Positions 8,608 through 16,259 of a stretch of 36,256 nucleotides of DNA are shown here, one piece after another. The notes under the pieces were generated by a model. That model was given only the letters and a program-made list of their open reading frames with translations, was not told where the DNA came from and did not search any database. Position 1 is the stretch's first letter. Every line of letters starts with the position of its first letter. The DNA is from Desulfobacteraceae bacterium (GTDB lineage: Bacteria > Desulfobacterota > Desulfobacteria > Desulfobacterales > UBA11574): positions 1 through 36,256 of the forward strand of contig JAUWLP010000003.1 in NCBI GenBank assembly GCA_030613575.1, given 5' to 3'. The position numbers and the translations under genes are program-made.

Positions 8608-10211
8608 AACAATTCTCATCGGAAACTTACGAAATAGAACAGCGTTTTGTCGAATTGTATTCCCTTGGCCATAATGGACCTATGGTTGAGGCGCCGTTTT
8701 ACCTTCACGCCCTGGGGTTTGACAGCGAACCAGGGAGACTCGGAGCGGAACTCATCTCTTCTTTCAATAAGCTGGCACAAAAAGACAAAGAACTGTCCAA
8801 GTATGCATTGGATTTTACGGATGCCACCAATTTCCCCGAGACTATTGTCTTGATTGATGCTTCCAACGACCGGCTTCCGACCGGCCCTGAATCCTTTCGG
8901 GTATTACAGGACGAGACAACACGGTCAGGTATAAAGGCTCGTTGTTTACTGGTGAACACAAAGGAAGAACTGATGGAGGCTGTGAATGAAAACCCCAAGT
9001 CTACCTTGGTTATAAGTGAATGTGTTGACTCCAGTGCGTACAACGTTGAAGTCCTGGAGATTCTCGAGCGTATGGGAGTTATTGTACTGCCCGGGCGGGT
9101 CACGGCACCGGGGTACATCTTCTCCGACAAAGGGACCACCTACCAGATGCTTCAAGATGCGGGACAAGAAAATCTGCTGGCACGATACGTATTGGCACCT
9201 GCATCACAAATGAACACTTCCCGGGTAGTTTCGACTATTTTAGATAGTGTAGATGAATACTCTCGAAAATGGAAAACCAACCGCTTCTTTGTAAAACCAG
9301 TCACTGGCGGCAGCGGTGTAGGAGGATTCCGGATATCGCTCACAAACAAAGGGTATTTCGTTCCCGACCTTTCCAAGGTCACCGGAGATGCTTTAGAAGT
9401 CCATCCCATCCATATGGACGTGGATCCGCAGGACGACCACAGGCTTGACGAACTCTTGTGGATTTTTTCCTTGTTTTCAGCCGACCCATATTACAGCAGG
9501 CAATACATGTGGGTGAGCCTTGAGACGCTGAAGCACCGCTATGGAACCGACGATGACCGGGAGGCACTCAGGCAGCACCTGTTAAAGACTATCGCAATCC
9601 ACACAGCCAAGGTTGAAGAGAGAAGTCTGGACCGCAACAGTATGCACGCAAAGCTTGAAGATGCTGTCCGGCAATACGAAGGGTACTTCTCCAAACGATA
9701 TGATCCGGTAATCTGCGAGTATATCGACTTCGGAGCATGGGGACTCAGAGCTCACTATCGCCTCACCGACCGGGGCATACAGCTCGAGTGCGTATACGCC
9801 AGGATTTTTCAGTTGGCCCTGACCGAAGAAGGGGCCTGTTATGTCGGTTCCGACAACATTTCCAACAAACACACCGGGGTGCTCGAGGCTGTGCGGCTTA
9901 CCCCCATAAAAGAAGTCATGGTTAATACAGTAGGGGGCAGCGCTGCTTTCCAAGACCTTCTCAGGAAAGGAGGCCTGGCCGCTTCGGCGCTTGTTTCTAC
10001 TCAGGAACCTGAATTGCGCCGCCGCATCCCGGTGCGCTGCCAGATGGACTTAGCACCTATTGGTGGGAAAATAGGAGAAGGCAACGCAGACACAGCCAGA
10101 GGACAAGCCCTGGGGACGAAATGGCCTGACTTCGTAGCCAACATGCGGGAGTGGTTCAAGGATTGCTTAAGACTCTATTCTCTCCGAAGATCAGTCAATG
10201 AGAAAACTTGA
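8604..10211 (+). CDS. ATP-grasp-like protein with pre-ATP-grasp-type N-terminal half
   Basis: RFFVKPVTGGSGVGGFRIS ATP-grasp loop; LPGRVTAPGYIFSDKGTTYQML; ATGA overlap with the preceding gene. Confidence 0.7.
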   Translation: MKQFSSETYEIEQRFVELYSLGHNGPMVEAPFYLHALGFDSEPGRLGAELISSFNKLAQKDKELSKYALDFTDATNFPETIVLIDASNDRLPTGPESFRVLQDETTRSGIKARCLLVNTKEELMEAVNENPKSTLVISECVDSSAYNVEVLEILERMGVIVLPGRVTAPGYIFSDKGTTYQMLQDAGQENLLARYVLAPASQMNTSRVVSTILDSVDEYSRKWKTNRFFVKPVTGGSGVGGFRISLTNKGYFVPDLSKVTGDALEVHPIHMDVDPQDDHRLDELLWIFSLFSADPYYSRQYMWVSLETLKHRYGTDDDREALRQHLLKTIAIHTAKVEERSLDRNSMHAKLEDAVRQYEGYFSKRYDPVICEYIDFGAWGLRAHYRLTDRGIQLECVYARIFQLALTEEGACYVGSDNISNKHTGVLEAVRLTPIKEVMVNTVGGSAAFQDLLRKGGLAASALVSTQEPELRRRIPVRCQMDLAPIGGKIGEGNADTARGQALGTKWPDFVANMREWFKDCLRLYSLRRSVNEKT

Positions 10212-10272
10212 CAGCGCATCGTAATTATTTCAAATCTATCTCTTTCGATGTGTCTTGTGGCTGAACTATTAC

Positions 10273-11058
10273 CTATAGATCTATTTTCATAAGATCCTCT
10301 GCAAGGAGCAGCGGGCCGGAATAGGTTTTTCGGCACTGTTTTTCGATATCGACCTGATCGCATTCCGGATAAAAATGGGTCAAAACCAGTTTGCGGACAT
10401 TGGCCCGGGTTGCAATCTCGCCTGCCAGAGAGGGGGTAAGATGCCCCTTTACCTTCAATTCATCGGGAAGAGCCGATTCACAAATAAGAAGATCCGCATC
10501 CTTTGAAAGCGTCACCAGATTATCGGAAAAATCCGTATCACCGGAATAGACCATGGATATTCCGCCGGCACTTGTTATTTTGTATGCAATACTCTCCGGG
10601 TTGTGCTCAACCGGAAGTGATTCAACATTAAAATCATCAAACCTTCTCATGTCATGACCGTTATTGTCGAGTTCAACAATGTTTAAAAGACCCGGCGCGA
10701 GTTCGATCCAATGACCATAAACATTTTTCAGGTTGTCATAAAACGTTGAAAATCCCCTCCCAGCCACCAATGTAAGCGGAATTTTACGCCGGCTCCCATC
10801 AGGGTATTTGTTGGCGAATAAAAACGGGACCAGTTCACCGGTATGATCCGGGTGGAAATGGCTGTAAAAAACAAAGGAAATATCAAAAATGTCTATGCCG
10901 GCTTCAAGAAGTCTTCGCATGGTGCCGGCTCCGGAATCGAAAACAAGCAATTTGTCCCTTATTTTCGTAAGTATCGAGCATGAGCTTCGCCTGAGAGAAG
11001 GGACACATGTTCCTGAACCGAGAATGGTCACCGATATTTCCATATTATCAGAACTCAT
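10273..11058 (-). CDS. MBL-fold hydrolase, ribonuclease Z-like
   Basis: TILGSGTCVPS, FDSGAGTMRRLLEAG, SHFHPDHTGELVPFLFA, YSGDT, CESALPDE...KGHLTP, LTHFYPECD. Confidence 0.88.
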   Translation of the reverse strand: MSSDNMEISVTILGSGTCVPSLRRSSCSILTKIRDKLLVFDSGAGTMRRLLEAGIDIFDISFVFYSHFHPDHTGELVPFLFANKYPDGSRRKIPLTLVAGRGFSTFYDNLKNVYGHWIELAPGLLNIVELDNNGHDMRRFDDFNVESLPVEHNPESIAYKITSAGGISMVYSGDTDFSDNLVTLSKDADLLICESALPDELKVKGHLTPSLAGEIATRANVRKLVLTHFYPECDQVDIEKQCRKTYSGPLLLAEDLMKIDL

Positions 11059-12035
11059 TTTTTGCCTGCTTTTTTTTCAATCTTGTTTATGATCCACCTT
11101 AAGAGCTTTTTCTCATCCTTATAATCAACAACCTCTTTTAGGTCTGTAAACGGAATTTCAGCGCGCGCCATGCTTTTATGGCCGCCGCCGGATCCGAAAC
11201 TCAGTTTGGCAACCTTTCCGGCATCCTTGCGAAGCCCGTCATTTCGGAAGACAAGGACCAGTTTTTTATTATATAAACCAGAGACAATGCTCCAGTTTGC
11301 AGAATTTATTTTCATGAAAAAATCTGCTATTAGCACACAGACATCAGGGTTTACGACCGTCCCAAGATGGGCAAAGATTTTCCCTTTTCGCATGCGCCTG
11401 TTTTCGAGTGCGCTTTTGAAATATTTTAAAAAATCGAGCCTGATTTCTGACTGCTCGATTTTACGGGCAAGGTGGATATTGGCATATCGATAAAGAAACT
11501 GAAATGCCCTGACATCTTCAGTTAAGGTTTGCCGCTCAAAATTACATGTATCTGTTTTAATGGCATGAAAGAGACCGGTAGATAGTTTGGCAGAAGGTTT
11601 AATTTTGGCTGCCCTTATGTATTCGGTCATTATGCTGGCAGTGGCTCCGTATTTAGGGCGGATATCAGAAAAATTTGCGTGGACGTCCGTCTCAGGATGA
11701 TGATCTATAACGACATCCGGCGGATACTCTGTAAATATTTCATTATGGTCCGGTTGGGAATCGACAATTACAAAACGGGTGAAGCGATCTTTGACAATGT
11801 CTTTAATTGGAACAAGTTCGACACCCAATAGTCGGATCATGGCAATATTGTCCGGACGTTTAATGATGTTGATATTGGATATGGTTACACCGGATACTTT
11901 GCGCCAGAGCAATCTTTTGACAGCCATAGCGCTTGCAATGGCATCCGGATCGGCGTTAATAACAATGAGAACATTATCTTCGCCTGAAAACTGATCATAA
12001 AAACGACGCAATTTTTCGGCAGCAGAGAGTGTCAT
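11055..12035 (-). CDS. DHH/DHHA1-family phosphoesterase (nanoRNase/pAp phosphatase-like)
   Basis: NADPDAIASAMA, VDSQPDH, VIDHHPE, SFGSGGGHKSMARAEI; ATGA overlap with the MBL gene. Confidence 0.88.
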   Translation of the reverse strand: MTLSAAEKLRRFYDQFSGEDNVLIVINADPDAIASAMAVKRLLWRKVSGVTISNINIIKRPDNIAMIRLLGVELVPIKDIVKDRFTRFVIVDSQPDHNEIFTEYPPDVVIDHHPETDVHANFSDIRPKYGATASIMTEYIRAAKIKPSAKLSTGLFHAIKTDTCNFERQTLTEDVRAFQFLYRYANIHLARKIEQSEIRLDFLKYFKSALENRRMRKGKIFAHLGTVVNPDVCVLIADFFMKINSANWSIVSGLYNKKLVLVFRNDGLRKDAGKVAKLSFGSGGGHKSMARAEIPFTDLKEVVDYKDEKKLLRWIINKIEKKAGKK

Positions 12036-12179
12036 ATGGACGCTTCTTCCTCAGGTAGTCTTAAACAAAACGCATTTAACTTACAATATCTTACAAAAAA
12101 ATTTAATGCAATCATACTTTTTTCGATTCATGTAAAGCAAAAAAAATTTGTTTATCTGCTTGACAGTTACGAATAATAT

Positions 12180-12554
12180 TTGTTACCTATCTGTGATTTT
12201 TTTAGAGGCATTATCAAATATCAAAATAATGCTTCAAATTTAAAGAACATAATCAGCATAATCAGACAGTATGGCGAAACAAAAAAAAAACATCTCGATT
12301 ATAAAAAAAATCAGCCCTGGGTCGAAAATCTTTACATTGTAACGCAACTGGGCCTTACAATGGTCGGCTGCATCGCTTTTTGTTTTTTTATCGGACTATA
12401 TCTTGACAAATGGTTGGGAACCAAGGGGATTTTCATAACCATATTTATCATTTTAGGTGTTATCGGCGGCGCAAACGTTGTATACCGTCAGATTCTCGAG
12501 ATAACAGAACCAAAGGAAAATGATAAATTAAATTCCAACAATGGAACAGATTAG
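12180..12554 (+). CDS. atpZ: AtpZ/AtpI-like ATP synthase accessory membrane protein (start uncertain)
   Basis: Two TM segments VTQLGLTMVGCIAFCFFIGLYLDKWLGTKG...IFIILGVIGGANVVYRQIL; directly upstream of the F0 genes. The predicted start is TTG and may be further downstream. Confidence 0.7.
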   Translation: MLPICDFFRGIIKYQNNASNLKNIISIIRQYGETKKKHLDYKKNQPWVENLYIVTQLGLTMVGCIAFCFFIGLYLDKWLGTKGIFITIFIILGVIGGANVVYRQILEITEPKENDKLNSNNGTD

Positions 12555-12927
12555 ACAGACACAAAAAAAATACTGTTCCGCAGCAATCGCTGTGGCAATT
12601 TTTGCAGGACTTCTTTTTATCCTGGCCGATCAAAAACCGATTGGCAAAGCACTAATTTTGGGGACAGTTTTCAGTATTGTAAATTTTATTTTAATTGGTG
12701 AAACACTTCCGCTAAGAATTGGCAAATCAAAAGGTAAAACATTTTTTATATCATTAGGTTCGATATATTTCAGATATATTATTTTGGCTATACCACTTAT
12801 AATGGCTATTAAACTTGAACAATTTAACCTTTTTGCCGTAATTTTTGGTATCTTTATGGTCCAGATTGTAATAATGGCCGATCATTTTTATAACTATATA
12901 TCTTCTGCCCGCAGAAAACAATTTTGA
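12541..12927 (+). CDS. atpI: ATP synthase subunit I
   Basis: Four-TM 128-aa protein between atpZ-like and atpB; overlaps the upstream gene. Confidence 0.7.
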   Translation: MEQIRQTQKKYCSAAIAVAIFAGLLFILADQKPIGKALILGTVFSIVNFILIGETLPLRIGKSKGKTFFISLGSIYFRYIILAIPLIMAIKLEQFNLFAVIFGIFMVQIVIMADHFYNYISSARRKQF

Positions 12928-13050
12928 CGGTTTCGTAAAAAGCCCAACTTCTGCGTTGTGCTGCATTTTGTAATCATTCAACGTACGAAAAGTACGCCTC
13001 ATGATTACAAAATTTGCACGCCTTGAATTTGAACTTTTTACGAAACCGTC
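12926..13050. repeat. Nested inverted repeat (MITE-like) between atpI and atpB
   Basis: Outer arms GACGGTTTCGTAAAAAG ... CTTTTTACGAAACCGTC (17 bp perfect); inner arms TTTTGTAATCAT ... ATGATTACAAAA and CGTAC/GTACG. Confidence 0.85.
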
Positions 13051-13096
13051 TAAATCGGACTTTTTACGAGTTCATCAATTTTAGGACAACAATATT

Positions 13097-13768
13097 ATGC
13101 AAGAATTAGGTAGAATACACCAGTTGATAATCCCTTTTATGGGACGTGAAATCATTTTCAATCTTGAAGTCATGTTTATGACCTGGATTGTCATCACAGT
13201 GCTGCTTGTTTTCGGTTTTTTTGCCACTCGAAAAGCAAGTATGCTTCCCGGGCCGGTACAGGTATCTGGAGAAATATTCGTAAAAATGATTTACGATATG
13301 ACCGAAGATGCGCTGGGCGAACGTTCAAAAACATATGCCCCCCTTATATGCGCTTTGTTCATGTTTTTACTTACCTGCAACTGGATAGGGCTGTTTCCCC
13401 ATCTTCATGAGCCCACGAAAGATCTTAATACACCGTTAAGTCTCGGCATTATGGGGTTTTTTATTGCCCATTATGCTGGAATAAGGGCCAAGGGTATTGG
13501 TTCATATCTTAAAGAATACTGCGAGCCGATCTTTTTGATGGCACCGCTAAATGTTATCGGAGAACTTGCCAAAGTGGTTTCCATCTCCTTTCGTCTGTTT
13601 GGAAACATCATGGGCGGCTCGATCATTATCCTTGTAGTATCGTATCTGACTTTTAGCATTCTTCTTCCACCGTTTCTTAATTTCTTTTTCGTGATTTTCA
13701 TAGGTGCAATTCAGGCCTTTGTCTTTACAATGCTAACACTTGTTTATATTTCGGTACAGGTACATTAA
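13097..13768 (+). CDS. atpB: F0F1 ATP synthase subunit a
   Basis: SISFRLFGNIMGGSIIILVVSYL (conserved Arg helix) and AFVFTMLTLVYISV. Confidence 0.93.
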   Translation: MQELGRIHQLIIPFMGREIIFNLEVMFMTWIVITVLLVFGFFATRKASMLPGPVQVSGEIFVKMIYDMTEDALGERSKTYAPLICALFMFLLTCNWIGLFPHLHEPTKDLNTPLSLGIMGFFIAHYAGIRAKGIGSYLKEYCEPIFLMAPLNVIGELAKVVSISFRLFGNIMGGSIIILVVSYLTFSILLPPFLNFFFVIFIGAIQAFVFTMLTLVYISVQVH

Positions 13769-13771
13769 CAT

Positions 13772-14746
13772 ATGGCATATGATATTCAAACATGGGGGAA
13801 TATTGCTGCTTTTGTCGGAGGCGGAATGTGCATGGGAGTCGGCGCAATAGGAGCAGCTATTGGTGAGGGTTATACGGCGGCGGAAGCCAATTTGGCTATA
13901 TCGAGGAACGCGGAATCGGCCGGCGATATTTTTAAATCCATGCTGATTGGGCAGGCCATTGCTGAGTCTGCCTCGATTTTTGCCCTGGTAATTGCGATGA
14001 TACTGCTGTTTACGAAGTTCTCGGTAACGTCTTATGTAACAGTATGTGCTATATTCGCGGCGGGATTATCAATGGGATTTGGGGCTATCGGTTCCGGCAT
14101 AGGCGCAGGTTTTCCGGCCGGGGCCGCCTGTACCGGCATGTCCCGGCAGCCGGCCATGAGCGGCAAATTAACCACAAATATGCTAATCGGTTCAGCAGTG
14201 TGCCAGACCCCATCTATTTTTGCACTTGTAGTATCCTTTATTTTGTTATTTACAGATTTTTCCGGATATCCGGTTTCACCTGGATGGGCGGCTATGCTGG
14301 GTGCAGGGCTTGCTATCGGACTGGGTGCCATAGGCTCGGGTATCGGTGGCGGCGTGGTTGCCGAATCGAGTTGTGATGGAATTGCAAGGCAGCCCCTAAC
14401 GATAACACCTGTAACAAATGTAATGCTTCTGGGGCAGGCCATTGCTCAAACCCCGGCCATATTGGGCCTTTTAATTAGTTTTATTCTTATCTATAAGGGC
14501 TTTCCCGCAACAGACTCGCTTGCCCCCTCCATGGCCCTGCTTGGGTCTGGTATATGTATGGGAGTGGGTGCTATCGGTCCGGGGATCGGTGAAGGCATAG
14601 CCTCTAGTGGCGGAGTAAAAGCGATAGCAAGAAACCAGGAAGTTGTTGGAGTTATAATGCGGTCGATGTTGGTAGGAATGGCTGTTGCCGAGTCAACAGC
14701 AATATACTCAATGGTTATTGCACTGGTCATGATTTTTGTGGCGTGA
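13772..14746 (+). CDS. Concatenated ATP synthase c subunit, four hairpins (8 TM)
   Basis: Four ~80-aa repeats of the c-hairpin: GAIGAAIGEG/AESASIFALV, GAIGSGIGAG/CQTPSIFALV, GAIGSGIGGG/AQTPAILGLL, GAIGPGIGEG/AESTAIYSMV. Confidence 0.93.
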   Translation: MAYDIQTWGNIAAFVGGGMCMGVGAIGAAIGEGYTAAEANLAISRNAESAGDIFKSMLIGQAIAESASIFALVIAMILLFTKFSVTSYVTVCAIFAAGLSMGFGAIGSGIGAGFPAGAACTGMSRQPAMSGKLTTNMLIGSAVCQTPSIFALVVSFILLFTDFSGYPVSPGWAAMLGAGLAIGLGAIGSGIGGGVVAESSCDGIARQPLTITPVTNVMLLGQAIAQTPAILGLLISFILIYKGFPATDSLAPSMALLGSGICMGVGAIGPGIGEGIASSGGVKAIARNQEVVGVIMRSMLVGMAVAESTAIYSMVIALVMIFVA

Positions 14747-14789
14747 TTTAACCTGAAATTTTAACCAAAATGTTTTTAGGAGGAAAAAA

Positions 14790-15038
14790 ATGGCAATTGA
14801 AGGTGCAGACGTTATCAGAGCAGCGGCTTTTATAGGAGCAGGTATTGCAATGGGGTTTGGCGCAATCGGTCCTGGTGTAGGCGAAGGCCTGGTTGCAGCA
14901 AGAGCATGTGAAGCAATCGGAAAGAATCCCAAAGAGGCAGGTCTTTTGACCCGAACCATGCTTGTTGGTCAAGCGGTTGCCGAGTCAACCGGAATATATT
15001 CACTGGTTATTGCGTTATTGCTCTTATTTGTTGTGTAA
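14790..15038 (+). CDS. atpE: ATP synthase c subunit, single hairpin, two-carboxylate type
   Basis: 82 aa; [10 protein letters not shown] (E32) and [14 protein letters not shown] (E65, S66); RBS AGGAGG. Confidence 0.95.
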   Translation: MAIEGADVIRAAAFIGAGIAMGFGAIGPGVGEGLVAARACEAIGKNPKEAGLLTRTMLVGQAVAESTGIYSLVIALLLLFVV

Positions 15039-15219
15039 TTTAAATTAGTTAAATTTTTCTGACTTTATAACCGAAAAAAGTTTATAGTAATTTTCCCTTA
15101 AAATATAGCATTAACGTTTATTTTTGCTGAAAGTGGCAGATAATATTTCTTGATGTAGTTTAGGACAGTTAAGAATTTTTACTTTATAATGTTTATACAT
15201 TAATTTTGGAAGACATCTT

Positions 15220-15675
15220 ATGCACATTGTCAGCAACATAGCCCTTATAAGTATAAATGGGACGTTATTTTTTCAGCTGATTTCGTTTCTGATCTTCCTG
15301 TTTATTATAAACCGGCTTATGTTTCGTCCTTTACGAGGCGTAATGAGTGAAAGAGATAACCATATCGAGAAAATCAAACAGGATATTATTGATTCAGAAA
15401 ATGAGCTCAAGAATGTAACAAACCAACTTCAACAAGAGGAGTCAGCAGCTAAGGATGAGGCTTTTGAGTTACAGCAAGAACTCGAAGCTGAAGCAAGCCG
15501 ACAAGCTGGTGAAATATTTGTTTTTGTTAGGGACGAAATTGAAACCATAAAAGAGAAGGCTCAAAAAGAAATTGACGCTCAGATATCTGAAGCCAGAAAA
15601 GATATCCGGAAGGAATCTGAAGCCCTGGCATTCAGTATCATGGAAAAGATTCTGGATCGGAGACTGGTTCCATGA
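15220..15675 (+). CDS. ATP synthase b'-type subunit
   Basis: Single N-terminal TM followed by a long charged coiled coil (MFRPLRGVMSERDNHIEKIKQDI...). Confidence 0.85.
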   Translation: MHIVSNIALISINGTLFFQLISFLIFLFIINRLMFRPLRGVMSERDNHIEKIKQDIIDSENELKNVTNQLQQEESAAKDEAFELQQELEAEASRQAGEIFVFVRDEIETIKEKAQKEIDAQISEARKDIRKESEALAFSIMEKILDRRLVP

Positions 15676-16259
15676 AAAGAGTTAATAAAACAGTTAGGTT
15701 GTGCTGCTTTATCGTAGCGGGAGCCACTAGTTTTCATTTTTTAGGACTTGACGCTCTGGCATCTGAAGGTTCAGGCGGCTGGCGACCCATATATGATGAA
15801 ATTCTATTATGGATTAATTTCGGAATCATCGCCTTTGTTTTTGTTAAATACGGAAAAACGCCTTTAATGAATTTCTTGCGGGGTCAAAAAGAGAAAATAG
15901 CACAGGATATAGAACGAGTAGAGCAAAAGAAGGAAAAGGCTGCAAATAGAATCAAAGAAATCCAAAAAGTGCTTGATGAAAAAGATGCTCGCTTTGCTAT
16001 AATAAAAGATCGAATTGTTCGACAAGGAGAAAGGAAAAAGCAGGAAATTGTCGAATCTGCTCAGCAGCAAAGTAAAATGATGCTAAATGATGCCAGGCGA
16101 AGGATAGATAGCCAATTTGGCCAGGCAAAAAGAGCGTTCCGGGCGGAATTGATAGACGCAGCAATCGAATTGGCCATGCAAAGACTTCCCCAAGAGATTA
16201 CTGATGAAGACAACGATAAATTCTCGGACCAATACCTGGCCAGCAAATTATCAGACTAA
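15672..16259 (+). CDS. atpF: ATP synthase subunit b
   Basis: Signal-like N-terminus, one TM, coiled coil [33 protein letters not shown] overlap with b'. Confidence 0.87.
   Translation: MKRVNKTVRLCCFIVAGATSFHFLGLDALASEGSGGWRPIYDEILLWINFGIIAFVFVKYGKTPLMNFLRGQKEKIAQDIERVEQKKEKAANRIKEIQKVLDEKDARFAIIKDRIVRQGERKKQEIVESAQQQSKMMLNDARRRIDSQFGQAKRAFRAELIDAAIELAMQRLPQEITDEDNDKFSDQYLASKLSD

Noticed and set aside
8705-9953. Minus-strand ORFs opposite the second ATP-grasp gene
   Set aside because: Shadow ORFs; the plus-strand gene has ATP-grasp motifs and operon overlap.
14032-14442. Antisense ORF (136 aa) opposite the concatenated c subunit, plus similar ORFs at 14491 and 14708
   Set aside because: They mirror the repetitive Gly/Ala-rich c-subunit codons; no independent RBS or recognisable family.
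13772-14746. Four-hairpin c subunit as an assembly artefact from collapsed tandem atpE genes
   Set aside because: The four repeats are strongly diverged at sequence level and joined by distinct linkers, with a coherent single frame.
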